Part shown: piece by piece, positions 11,049 to 24,151 of the stretch
Numbering within the stretch: position 1 is the first letter of the stretch
How the letters are laid out: the number at the start of each line of letters is the position of its first letter
Assembly: GCA_002900995.3 (NCBI GenBank)
Contig: CM035310.1
Coordinates: 1,461,898-1,525,897, forward strand
Direction: 5' to 3'
Source: Ganoderma boninense
Lineage: Eukaryota; Basidiomycota; Agaricomycetes; Polyporales; Polyporaceae
DNA: 64,000 nucleotides
Translations under genes and position numbers: made by a program
The notes under the pieces: model-generated
Told to the model about the DNA's origin: nothing
Databases searched by the model: none
What the model saw: only the letters and a program-made list of their open reading frames with translations

Positions 11049-14000
11049 GTGTGCCTGGCGCCGGTGGGAGCGATTTGGCCGGGACCGTAGTTCGTCACGG
11101 CGAATGTTATTGTGACCCCATACCGCTCGCTGGGCAGCTAGCTGCGCGCGGGGGCATAACTAAGGGATTCGCGGAGTGCGATGGCCATCGGGGTGTGCAG
11201 TCGCGTTCCCGAGAGTCCACGTAACACCGAGCGTGTGCTGGTCTCGTCTTGTGTACGAGGATTCGAAACCAGATGGCCGGCGCGAGCGTGTCGCTTACGA
11301 AGGATTGTGTGGATCGCGAAGGGTGTTGTCTGACCCCTCTCCGGCTTACGAGCGACGCCGCGGCGCGCCTGGGGAAGCGCAGACACCCTGAGCAATACAA
11401 TGCATTGCCAGGCGCGTTCGCAATATAACAACGCCTGGCCTCGCTGCGGTCCTAGGGCAGGGAGGGTGCGCCGTAATCGCACGCGCCAGAAGCAATCCGC
11501 TGTCCCGATGCGTGGATTCCGGAGGAGCGGGCGACGCGCCCGTGCCGAGTGTGACCAGATGAGATGCGGCCACATGCATGGAAAAAGGCAGACAGCCGAA
11601 CACAGGTCGCCTGGAAGGGCATAGTGCAAGGCGGGACCCTACGTGCGAAGCTTCGGTGACCAGGCGCATATTACGAAGTGGGCGCGATCCATCTTGAGCA
11701 AGGCCAGCGAACGGCGCCTGCCTGGGAGCCGATCGTGTTGCATCCCAATGCGACTAATAGCATTGTGGCAACGTGTGGCCAAAAGCAGGGTCCTTCGACG
11801 TCGGTTAGGAGGCCCAGGACTTGCACCCTGGATGGTGAAGCGTAAGAGGCCGCGAGGAGTCCGCGCGTTGCAATGAGTAAGCCTCCCAGCGTGGCGTCCC
11901 CGGGCCCCTGCGAGGCCTACTGATTCGCTTCCGTGAGGATGGTCCGAGATATGCAGCCCAGCTTGAGTCAGCGTAGCACAACTGTGCACCCCAAGCTTTC
12001 CACTCCGCTCACCAGAGTGCGGGATGAAACGTAGGGATGTGTCGGAGTCCTGTGCGGCACAGTTCCACCCCGGTCAGCAGATCCTTGGCGGGGAACGCTG
12101 ATCGCGCGCACTGGCACATAGTTGCTGAGAACGTCTAGACGGAACGCCGGTATGGATGTACGTACACTGGCGCCACGCCCGCATGCTACTGAACGCCCAT
12201 AACTTCTCGGATGCCGGTGTCGTACCTGGCCACTGTGTTGCCTAATCGGATAGGTGGGCTCCAGACTTCCCTCGCGCGCCTGTCATGCGTATGGACTCGG
12301 TCGAGCATTCGGCAGAAGGCGGACTTGCCTGGCAATGTGGAAAACAGCGGGGCTGATCGTCAGGGTAGCTCGAAGATTTGTCAGGGCGGCACGAGATGCA
12401 ACAGGCTACCAAATGGGAGGTAAGCGGCAGCCCGGGCGCAAACGTTTGTGTTTCGTTGAGCGTTGTGTTCGACCATGGGAATGGCTGACTGTCGTCAGGA
12501 CTTGCATGTCGGCCTGTCAGTGCTAGGCTGGGCTGAGAAAGGGACCTGCGAGAATGTAAGCTTTCGGAAATAACACACACGATCCGCGTGCTGTTAACGT
12601 AAAAACATGAGGGACGCGCCGTGTCATGACATCTCCTGTCATTATGGAAGATGACGACGACAGAGAACTTGATCACCGGCCGGTGCGCACCGAAGAGAAC
12701 CCTGGAATTGTCGACATCTCCGGCCGATGCGAAGGTTGTGCGGATGCAGAGGTGGAAAACATCCGAGGTACCGGTCGGCCTGATTGTCAGGATGGACATG
12801 ATGTGGTGATAGCGCGTATCTTCTTGATGCCGCTATGCTTGCACATCTCATCAAGCCATACTTACACGAATGTATGGCCTGGGTCTGTCTTCACTATTAT
12901 CGGAGGCGAGCGGCAACCAGGCATTCAGCCACATTCCCAATAAGGAGGAGAAGAATCAGCATAAGTGAATGCACACATACATACCTAGAGCGTTCCTGGA
13001 TTACTCCACCGTGATGTCATCCAGCCAGTGATCCATCGCCTGTCCAATGAAACCCAAGCCGACCCTTGGTAGCTGCACTTCCTCGGACTGGGCGTGGTCG
13101 TCAATCAAGGGCCCATCGCTCAGCCAGGGATGTGCGACAAACCTTGGCATGTCCCGGGTCTAAACATCTAGGTCGAGGTGTCTGATACTATCAGCATTGA
13201 ACGACCTGCCGCCACCCAATGCCGTCCTGCCGCTGCCGTTACAGCGCTGCATCCTTGTCCCGCTGTAGCAGTAATCGGAGGACGTGTCATTGACTAGCGG
13301 CGCGTGGCTTCCTGAAATGACGTCGAGGCGATGCGGACGTGCTTCTCGCGATGAACATCGGAGAATGAAGATGCTCGAGCGCCCTGTCAAGCACGTCGCC
13401 AGCTCGTCAACTTCCCACTGAAGAAGCAGGTACACGGACGGGGAAGCTATCGCCGGTGGCGGTCGGACACGGGTTCGCGTATGCGCGCTGGCAAGCTCAT
13501 GTCCGTGCCGTCAAAGACGTCACTGTTACCCCCCTAGCATTTTGGCGCGACGGAGGTGATCATCTTCAATCTCGACAGCCAAAGCCACGTACACTCACCT
13601 TACCACCCGGGCTTGCATTACTTATCCTTGGCGCTGTCGGCAACAGACATCAATGCAATAATTGAATGTAAGCTTAAGTGATTACTCACTTCTGAAAACG
13701 ATGGACAGACGAGTATCCTTAATGATGATGATGGAAGAGGCAGAAGCAAGCGGAAGCATCTCGCACTGATTTGTCCGTTTTGTTTCTTCGGTCTCGGATC
13801 GAGATTGCGCCGTCGGCGTTTGCCAGTCCTTGTGGCGTCCTGGCGGCGCGCTGGCGAGACATGTAAATATCTGGCAATCCCGACGTCCACTGTCAGTACT
13901 GGTCTTGACAACAAATTCGTCCCTCAATGCACAACCGACCACATAACTTATCAACAGAACACGACACGGAGGGCCTGCATCAAAAACAGTGACATCACTC

Positions 14001-16678
14001 CTGCTTCTCAAGACGGAGCACGACAGTTCGGTTCGCAGCATGCCCAGGCTCCATGAGACTGCGTCGCGCGGACTAAAAGAGCTGCCTGAGAAAGCGAGCC
14101 TTGTGAGCCATGCCGCGCTCCCTCCCATGCGCTGTCGCCCCTCGCTCCTCGCTGGCGCCCCGTTCGATCCACGCCTAAAAACTCCGACTCTGGGCGACGA
14201 GGTGTGCGCGTGACAGCGTGTGCAGCGCGACGCGGGCCGTCCTCCTCCAAGTCGAATGAATGAATTCGCGTCGCCGTCGACGTCAAGCCACGGACGTCGA
14301 GCAAGCTTTGCAATTATGATCGCCACGCCACACGCGCTTCGCGCGCCGACCCTGCGTAGCCTTACTTACTTACCGGCCGGGCCACACCCTGTGGCGCAAA
14401 AGCGCACCCCGGCATTCCACCTGCCGTTCCCGGCGCACGTTAACGTCAACGCGAGGTGCGCACCACCACCCTTACGTGCGTGCGTCCGCGAGGGCAGTAG
14501 GGAAGGCACGCGTGCTCGACCCTTGCGACTCAATGGCATGGTCTCCGCGACGGATGAGGAATGTCGTCAATTCACCGAACTCACCGGTCATTTCGAGCGC
14601 GGTCCCTCTCGAGAGTCGAGCTAGCACCCGCGTTCGCGCGGGGTGACGTTTCGACAGCGTCCATCCACGCCAGGGCGGGGCTCCCTGCCCAGCGTCGAGC
14701 TTCGACTCTTCGCCTTCGAATTCGACTTCGACTCCGACTCGCCTTCTGGCTTCTAGCTTGGCCTGTTCGATCATTCGCGCTCGCGGTGTCTTTTCTCTCT
14801 CGTCAGAGGCAGGAAAGGCGCCGCCGGACGTGATTCGTCCATGCATCTGGTGGGGCTGCGGCGGTCGCCGGCTGCGCTGGATGTGCGGTGCGCCCGCAAG
14901 CACTTCTATCGCCACCGCGGTGGCCCTGGCTGTACGTGTTCTGTTCGTGCCCCCGTCTTCTCGAACCCAGCGAGGCAGGGTCTTCCGCCCAACGCTGGGA
15001 AATTTTCCTTAGGCTGAGACTCCCTCTCCTCTCTCTCAGATGCACTAACGGCGGGTTCCATTCTGCCTGTATAACCGGCGGGGCAGGTGGTTAGCAACCG
15101 GAGCGCACCATGCAAAGCCGGCAATGTACTCGCCTGCTTCGCGGGAGGCACTTTGCCCCCGTCTGACAGCATGCATTTGCACTATCCTGTGGAGGTGCGC
15201 TAGTGAGCCCCGCGTGCGATGAGTGCCGTCCAAGCCAGGCACGCCCCCCTCCATCTTCCACTGTTGCGGGGAAGCAGGCTTGATGAGAGGGCCCACACGA
15301 GGCGACCGAGCCGTGATAATCTGTTCAATGCAGCACCGTCAGTTCTCGCTTTAGACAGCGGAAGCTCGCAGCCTGACAGCTCTTGTCAAAGAAGCGCGTT
15401 CGCATCCGCGCCGTCGGACGTCGGGCTCGTCTGGCTCGCCACTGCATGCAAACACGGATACAGACACGGGCACGAACCATTTGGCATTCCTCCGCGAAGC
15501 TTTCCCGGAGCATGCTAATGGGCGTCTGGGCCCCTGCCGGCAGGCGCCGGGTCACTGGCTGGGCTCGGCGCGCGGAAATGGAAATACTCAAATTCGCGAC
15601 GCGAGAGCAGCTGTCCGATCGCGAGCCCCTGTGCAGGAGAATTTGAGCGTCCGCGACGTCACAGCATCACGCCCTGTCAGGATGGAGAGCTGGACGCCGC
15701 GAGCGTGGTTAGCGCGGGCCCAGGCTCGCCCTCAGCCTCTCTGCTCGCTCGAGGCCGCCGGTCGCGACCGTCGTGTCCTTGCGCCAGTGTGCGTATGTGC
15801 TCCAACACTGCGGGCGCAGGCCATTCAATTGCCTAATGCAAACGTGTTCTGCCCTGGAGACAGATACGCAGACCGTCAGCATATATTTTTCATCTGGTGC
15901 GCCCAGTCTCTAGGGATCCGCCTACGTAGACGCTGAACGCCACAAACACTTACTGATAATTGCATCCATCCGTCATCCGAAGCTTGTCCGGTCTGAACAC
16001 CGAACAGCGCCAGTGCCAGACGAGTGCGCCCGGCAGGGGTATGTCTTTTTCCATGTCAGCTGTGGCATCACCGGCAAATCAGCGACCGGTATCCTCGGAA
16101 CGATGCAGGGGCTTCAGCTTGAGGCAGCAACACTGCTCTTCTGCTGCAGTTTATCCTTCAATCATGCCACTGCTCGCATGCCCGCTCTGCGCCACAGCGG
16201 CACCGCGCACCCGCAGAACGAAATGTCGCGCCCACAGCGGCTAGAAAACTTCCAAGGTGACTACCACTTTTCGGAACGGCGAGGCGTGGCGTCGATGCCG
16301 TACGTCCACTACGGCACCATGTCGTGAACATGGAGACACGACGGCGACACGTACAACATGGCTTCTGCTGCGCCGAATGTTACAGGAGACAGGTGCTCGC
16401 CGATGTTGTCGCCCCCAACAGTACATGGTATGTCGTGCGTCGTCAAGAGCTTCCGCGACGCGTGACGTAAGGTTCTGCACTCGCACGGGTTTTTTCTGAG
16501 GGCGTACCAAGTTGTATCAGGGACGACAATGATGATTTTCCGCGCACCTGTCGGAGGTCCCGTCCGGTCTGTCCAAGATGCACAGAACGATCAAGCTTCG
16601 ACGTGTGTGCAGTGCCTAGCTAGAAGCTACACACCGCATCGATGATCACAGCTTGCTGCGATGTCTATGTCTGATAGT

Positions 16679-16713
16679 CCCTCCGAGGCGTTGTGATCAC
16701 ACGCCTCGGAGGG
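16679..16713. repeat. Near-perfect 35-bp palindrome
   Basis: Two 13-bp arms, CCCTCCGAGGCGT and ACGCCTCGGAGGG, are exact reverse complements. They flank the spacer TGTGATCAC, whose last eight bases (GTGATCAC) are themselves palindromic. Apart from one unpaired T the whole element is self-complementary. It lies in the gene-poor region with no supported gene beside it. Confidence 0.9.
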
Positions 16714-19700
16714 AAATACGTACGTGTTCGGGCAACACGGGACGTGGATAACGGGCGGTGGCAGCCATGAATATGGCATCAGAACTTCGCTCGGGAGAAG
16801 ACACAAGCATTGAGACAAGCGGAGAATTAAAGGTGAATCCAAATCCGACATATATATATAATATAATTCATTACTCACAGAAGAAGGCCGATCTATTGAG
16901 ATGGGATGTTCATTTTCCACATGCGAGGTGCGCCGGGCTCGCGTACCTGGACTTAGAGCACTGATCTTGTCGCGCAGGCTTTGCAACGACGCTCACACTA
17001 GCGTACGGCATCCAGTACGAGGATCGTGAGAAAACGGCCGAACAAGAAAGGTTCGTCGTCTTGCGCGAAAAATTGGGAACAATGCATGGGTACTTGCTGG
17101 TACTTGGCTCTTGTCTCGAGCCATCATATGCATGGAGTCCCTTGACAACCTGCGGAGCCGCACACGCACTAAAACGCCGGGAAAAAACGTCCGCGTCCGA
17201 ATCGAGCAATGTGAATACCCGGGGGACGCGAGCAGCGGGTCGAGGGCGGATCACGCACCTGCGCCGGGTGCTGAGAATATTGCCGGAGGGAACCTTACGA
17301 GAAAATCAGGTGGACGTGAGCGTTGCCAACGAAGGTGCTGGGACAGCCTGGGACCTTGTACGTACTGACGCGGAGAACGTGGACCGATGTGGTCCACCGT
17401 CGTCAGGACGGGGGGCCGGATCGTGAGGCGACAAGGACAGACAGACACGAGACGTCCGCGGAGCATTTGTAGGTCCAGCGAGAGTGTGCGCGGCCCTGAG
17501 AGGGCATGATAATATAGATATCACAAGAGCGCAGCGGTGCAGGTGAACGGAAGAAAAGACAAAAGCTGTGCTGGCGGTCGCAGGAATAATCACAGTGACG
17601 TCGGGCGCGCGCGCGTCTGCGTTTGGATATCGGAGCGCGCGTCGCTTGGGACAGCTGCCCAAAAGGCGCAAGAGCGACGACCGACCAGCGCCGCGGAGGA
17701 TAAATATGAATATGGAAGCACGAGCCCGACGGCGGCAAATGCAAATGCAGATAAGTAGCGTTATATATGAGGCACAGCAGAAGGCAAGCGGGGTCCCGAA
17801 TAGAACGTCTGAACACGGAGAGGGGCGAGCTCGGGATGTGCCCGTGCCACTGGCACGCAGTTCCTGAAGTTTCTGTCCGATCGTGATCATGCCGTGGCTC
17901 ACATGCCTGGTGGAGTCTGACCTCAGTTTTGTGACGGACGTCGGCTCGCAGGCAGAGGGACCTACAACAGGGCATCGGAAGCCGAATAGCGCTAATACGT
18001 GGAAGACACAAAGCCTCCAAAGAGACCGATCAACCTGCGTGGAGCGAAGAGTAAGTAATAAGCCCAGCGACAAGGCGAGCCCAGTCCTCCATATGGACGG
18101 AGGCTGTCTCAGAAGCGCGTTCGACGACGGCCATTACGAGAAAGCCTATGTCGTGAGCGTATGTATGTGGCAAATGAAGTGCCCCCACATGCGGACCCTG
18201 TCGCTCCGCCGGCTAGGACGACTCCGCATACGCGTCCGGAGATATATACCCCAGCAGCGGGCCCGCGCGACCTGCCAGAACGAGTAAAATTCGACACCGA
18301 CGGAAACAACGCTCGCTGAACTTTCGTCGACGGCTCGCCGCCGCCCCACTCCGCGCCCCATAACGAGCATCATGCGGCCTCAGGCTGAGGCTGACAGTGA
18401 TGCTAGCATGCCGAGCAGCTCGAGATCGTCGTCCCCCCACCCGATACGGCGCCGCATGGGTGGGCTATCCGCGCCGCTCGGCGCAACGCTCATCCACCGT
18501 TTAGCAGGCCCGTTGCCCCATATATGACATATATAAAATACGCCAGCCGTCGGAGCTGCGAGGTGCGGAGCTGGCATGTGCTTCAAGGTTTACCCTGAGC
18601 TATCCCAGTATTACGACTAGTCACGCTCTTCGGGGGGACACATCGCACCTGTCGAACAACGTTGAGACTCGAGCGCGCTTTCGCCGAGAAGAAAAATCGT
18701 TGACGCCCGCTGGGCCGTCGCACCGCATGGATATCCAACCGAAGCACAGACGAAGCACGTCCGGATATCCCGACGAAGCGGAAGGGAACGTACCTCAGGG
18801 ACAGAGAAGAAGCATACGTGGAGAAGGCGGAGAACCCTCGCTCTGGCATATTCTTATGGCCATAATCATAATGATGGATGGATGCGGATGGCGCGCCTGA
18901 GACGGGATGGGCCCGGGGCAACGATGCGTCTTTGCCGAGATCGCGGGGGAGAAGGGCGGCGGCATGTATGCTGCCGGGAAGGCGCGGAATGCGCCTGAAG
19001 CTCGCGTCGGCGACGGTTCGCGTTCGCGAACGGAGGTGCGGGCGCGGAAGCGAGCGAAGGGCGGCGCGAGGGATGCATCGCATCCGCCCCTCGCCCGAGT
19101 CCAGTGTCCAGCGCAGAACTCGAATGTTCGGTGGAACACGCGTAGAAGCACGTCGCCACACGGCCAGCGCCGGGTCCTGACTCGAAGTAAAGCTTACAGT
19201 CATGCAAGCCATTCATGCACACGTACACGGAAGAAAATACTCAGAGAACAGGAAGAACGATCGGGCTGAACACATGCGGTCCGTGAGTAGGACGGACATC
19301 CGGAACACGTGTGTCTACATATCCCATGTGAAGCAGACAGGGCACTCGGACACACGTCGTCGCACAGGCAGGCCAGGTCAAAGAATGCCACGATCCGCTC
19401 GTGCGCGTCCTGCGGGAGAAACGACGTCGACATCGATCATCTGGAGAAAGATCTAGAAGAGCGAGGTGTATGTATATCCACATCCACATTCCGGTCGCAG
19501 GATATCCGAACCCTTGTCTATGATCCAAAGAACCTAGAAGCCAGCGCAGAAAGGCCCCGCATCCGCTGGCGATCGTTTCATACCTGCTTCATGGGAAGGT
19601 TTGATTCGATGCAAGAACTGCGGAATATGTCGTATGTGGCGGACTCCTCCGTGTCCGAGCGGAAAGGCCAGCGAGCCAGCCCTGGAGACGCGGATCGCGA

Positions 19701-21204
19701 GCGCGCAGAAGGCCATATCGATCGGAGAACGGAGGGCGCGGGCCACAGTTCTGAGTTCGATGATAACCCATCCACAACGATAACTTACTGCAGTCGTCCG
19801 TATTGTACCCAGGAACGACGCAGGTGGTGCATGTGCGCTTGATTCGGACATTTGCTCGGACCCCGCACGCGGAGGTGGAGGAGCGGCGCACCAACGCTAG
19901 TCCCCACTTGGCCGACCTGGTCAGAGAGGAGAGGAGAGAGATAGCGTGAATCAAACGCAATTGGCAAGCGTTTGGCGGCGGTTGCTGCCGTGCCTACCCC
20001 CGCGCGCGGCAGCCGCGAAACCACGCTTCGAAGAGCATGCGCGGTCCGAAGGGATAGGCCATGATATTGCACAATTCAATGTTCGTGCGCGTATCCAGAA
20101 CCAAGATGGATGCGCGATGAGGCGATGGGGCTAAGTCACTATCGCTGTTAGCATGGATGATGGGAGGTGTGGGCGCCGCGCACACATGTCCGCGTTCCCA
20201 CGGCGCGAGCAACCTGCTCGGCTCGTGGGACGACCTTCCCGGGATGCGCACTCGCCACTTCGGGGCAAGTGGCTGTTGCCAGTCGTGGCCATGGCATTCT
20301 CCGAAAGTATTGAATCATTGAATGTCCTCCCCAATATCCAACGCGCCATGTCCGGCGGCGAACGCGGAGCAACCGGAGTTTCTCGGGGCGTCTGGATTGG
20401 GCACTAAGACTAGTGAGCAAGTAGCACTTAGTACTGTACCATGCTGTGGTGGCGTTGCACTTGTGCGCGTCGCAGGGCCGCTCTGCAACATATAAGTCAC
20501 ATACGAACTGAAAAACTGAATGGCGGCGGTGTGCGGAGTCGAGCGACGCGGCGTTCTGCGCTCTTGTAATAGTACATGGCGCGTGCCTGAGCGCAGAGCT
20601 AAGTTAGCGACGCACGATGCGCGACGCGCACTTACTTGGGTGAACCTGTGGCTGGGATCGCACCCTGAATGCGGCCAAGCTCCGCGCCTCGGCGCGGGGG
20701 TTCGGCGGGATAGCGAAAGCGAAAGCGAAACCCTGGCACGGCGCATAAGGGTTAAGTACGCATTAGTCTCGGGCGCACGCGGTGCGGCGGCGCGTTGCGT
20801 CATAAGTGTATGCGGCGCGTGCAGAGGAGGCATACCTGGTACCATAATCGGCGGCGCGCGCTGCAGCCTGCCACGGGATCGCGAAAGCCACGGCCAGGTG
20901 CCCAAGCACTCTCCGCTCCGCGCTCGCGATCCAGGCTTGAGGGGTGTGCGGAGAGGTCGTCGGCGTTTTGTGTGTCGACGACAGCTGCAGACGACGGACG
21001 ACAGACGACGGCTGTGCGCGCGAGGGCCGTGTCACCTGCCTTGTCAGCGTGGGTGCGCGGCGGACGCCGTCTTGAGGGAAACTGCCACTTGAAATGGTGG
21101 GACTGGGCTTCCGGGCGGACAGGGACGCGGTGCACCCTGCGAACGTGTACGTATTCCCCGAGGGACTCGAGGCTCGACTCGGGCTCTCGAGCGCGGACTT
21201 GAGA

Positions 21205-21224
21205 CATGTACATGTACATGTACA
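21205..21224. repeat. CATGTA tandem repeat
   Basis: A hexamer CATGTA/TACATG repeat of a little over three units, which is also self-complementary. It is a simple sequence repeat outside supported genes. Confidence 0.8.
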
Positions 21225-23604
21225 GGTCTTATTCAATGTGCGTGCTGACCACAGTCCTCGGCTGGGTGCGCAGTGTTACTGGACCAGACTCCAGTCGCTG
21301 ATGATGTCGATAAATGATGATGGGCGCAGCGCACAGGCTCTGCTTTTGTTGTGGTGCGAGTCCATGTCGGAAGTCCAGATGATCCCGATGGTTCATGACG
21401 CGCGCTTGCGGACATGGAGTGCGCATGCACCTGATTTCATTTCTCGGACAATCAGCAATCAGCAGAATCAGCGCAGAGCATGTTTGTGGGGTCAGCTTAC
21501 TGGAATTCCCGCTGCGAACCACGGCTGTGTGGCACACATGTTCGGAGATGATGCAGGGTCGGTCGATGCGCTCCCCTGAAGGGAGAAAGGTCGGGCTCGG
21601 AGTTCGTAACAGCTGTCATCGCGCAGCGACCAGCGACCGTTGGGAGTAGATCGGGGACTGGGATCGGGCGGAGACGAGTGGATATCTGGTTAGGTTGTTG
21701 GCGCGCGAGCCGTATAAAGCAGCGCGGATGCCCGGTGGACAAAGTTTTCTGAACGCTGCCCGACGGGATGGCGAGCATTCCTGACCAACGCCGTCGGATG
21801 TCCGGAAGTACTACAGCGCCCCGTGCAGCCCGAGAGAGAGCCCTGTGACAAGAGGATGTGTCGTTGGACAAGGTAAGACGCATTCGACACGCCCGAAGAC
21901 GTGTACGCGAGCACCCAGGCCTGCAGTGGTCCGACGGGGAAGGATGCGCGTCGGCGTCTGCCCAGATCCGAGTAGCCACCCGAGCCGCGCGATGACGCGC
22001 AATGCTCCGAGAGCAAAAGCGCATACGGAGCGCATACGCACAGCAGGGTCCTTCCTGGCGCACGCTACACGTTGCAGTTGCGCGCGCGTCTCCGGGGGTT
22101 TGCGATATCGCGATAGGTTGGACCGTCTGCAGCGCAAGTGTGTGGAGGTTGGAGCAACTTATTCAGGCTCGTCCGCCGTGACGTCGCGAACGGGTACTTG
22201 TCACCATACATGCCATTAATATTGAAGCGCACTAGCAAGCGTGGTAAGTTGGAGTCTTCGGATATGAGGCTGCGGGCCGCGAGCCTCGTGGCAGCGGCGA
22301 AAAAGAGCGAATCAGGGCCGCCGTGGTACTAGGAAGCAGGCGAGTGAGCGCCGGGTGGTGTTGGGAGTCGCGAGAGAGCCGCGGGCGCGGCTGTGGGAGA
22401 ACGGATTTCACTCGAAGATGCCGTGAGGGAGATATATTGGAGAAGCAGGAAGCGAACCTTGATCGTGGCAGATCCCGCTCGAGCGAGGAGCAGTCGTCAT
22501 CGTCACAGTGATGCACTGCAGGGTTGGCGAGCGACAGACGCGACAACACCCCCAGCCTGGGACAGCCGAGCAAGGAGGATAGAAGCGAGCGCCGCTGCAG
22601 GCTTCGAAGGAGGGAACCGCGCCAGCCGGAAATCGAAGGACGTCGTTACAGCATAAGTGAAGGGCGTGGTCAGACACGATCACCGTCACTGGCTCAGCGC
22701 TGCACACGGTGATGTCAGTACGTGTAACCGCAGGCACGTAGATGGAATGCCGTATGCAGTTGGGACCTTGACACACCGCTGGAACCGTCGACTCCGGTCT
22801 CACTGTTTGCGCACAAGAACAGGTTGCGGGCACGGTCTCGTGGAACTGATGGAGCAGATGGGCTCCGGGCGAAGGCTCGAGAGCCAGTGTGACCGCACTG
22901 TTGATTGCCCTTGTCTGGTGTCTGGGAGCGCGGGACGTAATTGCTGGCGGATGTGTCGTTGGTGGTCGTTCGCGAACCGCCACCCGGGTTCTACGCCCAC
23001 CGCTCGTGACTGCGGCGTATTGGCGGAGTGACAGGAGACTCGAGTGGGCGTACACGACGCAGTTGCGCGTCGCGAGGATGCAGGCATAGCGCCTGCACAC
23101 GCTCACGCCGGATCGGTCCTCGGGGATCGATGTGGACGGCCGGCGTTGGTTCGCGCCACGCTCCGGATTGTATGCGAGCACGATTCTCGGCGATACCCAC
23201 TGGACGGGTTCGAGTCATCGGTGGACGGCACACGAACCTTGGTGGCGAACCTTCGCCTGCTCTCCGGCTGTGGGGGGCAGGCAGACGTCCGACATGGGCT
23301 CCGATGGCGACTCGGAGGAACGACGGTAACGCGACGTGTAAGGGATCGCATCGCATGGCATTGGAACTGAATTGGGTTTGAATGCAGGCAGAGGCGCGCA
23401 GAGGCGAGTGTTGGCCGGTTTTGGGCAATCGTCGACGGACGACCGGGACGCGAGACGGAGCCGCGGGGCCCGTTTCTACTCGATGGGCATTGGGAGGCGG
23501 GCGGGAGTGGGAATGGGAGGGCTTCGACGGTTGGTTCGAGCGGGCACTGGCCGGTTGCAGCTGGGAGTGGTCGAGGGACATGGGGGGCTTGTGTGGCTCG
23601 AGAC

Positions 23605-23639
23605 GGGGTCGGGGTCTGGAGGGGGCGGCTGGGGACGGG
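23605..23639 (+). other. Potential G-quadruplex motif
   Basis: Runs of four, four, five, four and three G residues are separated by loops of two to six bases on the plus strand, which meets the usual G3+N1-7 rule. It lies in a G-rich tract upstream of the 24 kb gene. Formation in vivo is not shown by sequence alone. Confidence 0.6.
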
Positions 23640-24080
23640 CGGTGTGCGGGGGGAAGGGGGCTTGGAGGAATATGTGGACGTGATGGAGCGAAGAGGGACG
23701 CATAGGGTAACGTTATCTGGCATCTGGTGCGGACCGGAGCGAGGAAGCGAGACGCGGAGGAAGGAGAGGCTGCGGGAGCCGGGCGAACGGCGCAGAGGGA
23801 GATGAGCAAGGGGCGCCAAGAAGCCGTGCAAGGGAATGGGGCCGGAAATGGCAGGCGGGGCACGGCAGGGACGGATGCGGTTACGTTGGTCGCGAGAATC
23901 GAGGATCTGGCGAGAAATCGGAATCGAAGGCGCACGACAAAGATGCCGGCTGCCACTTCGAATTCTCTCCCACCGCACGCGCCTCCCGACCGAGGACGCC
24001 CACCGTCCTCTTCTCCCAGAGTTTGTTTGCCGCACTGCCCCGCCCATAACAACGTTATTCACCTCCCTCCACTCCCCACA

Positions 24081-24086
24081 TATAAA
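24081..24086 (+). promoter_or_regulatory. TATA box of the 24 kb proline-rich gene
   Basis: TATAAA stands 66 bases before the last base preceding the ATG at 24152. It is followed by a C/T-rich leader, which is common upstream of start codons in fungi. This is the best evidence that a transcript starts here. Confidence 0.6.
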
Positions 24087-24151
24087 CCCCGGCCGAGCCC
24101 CCCCCTCCCCTTCCCACTCCCCACTGCCGCCCCCGCCTTTCCCGGCCCTCC

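Larger units (their letters stand above)
6583..16600. other. Gene-poor region, first part
   Basis: About 10 kb of moderately GC-rich DNA with only short overlapping frames on both strands. None shows a family motif, a believable chain of spliced exons or consistent codon bias. I found no reverse transcriptase, integrase, transposase or helicase motifs, no terminal repeats, and no tRNA B-box plus acceptor-stem combination. It holds a CAG tract near 8.05 kb and an imperfect hairpin near 11.03 kb. Small lineage-specific or noncoding RNA genes cannot be excluded. Confidence 0.45.
16601..24080. other. Gene-poor region, second part
   Basis: This continues the gene-poor interval for about 7.5 kb. 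It includes a perfect 13-bp-arm palindrome near 16.7 kb, a CATGTA repeat near 21.2 kb and a strongly G-rich stretch on the plus strand at about 23.46-23.68 kb. Long minus-strand frames over 22.99-24.41 kb (353 and 435 codons) overlap each other and consist of Pro/Arg/Ser-rich low-complexity sequence. I read them as products of base composition. No mobile-element protein is visible. Confidence 0.45.

Noticed and set aside
17306..18073. Minus-strand open frame of 255 codons
   Set aside because: It overlaps another frame of similar length, shows no domain, no codon bias and no spliced partner. It is probably chance in GC-rich DNA.
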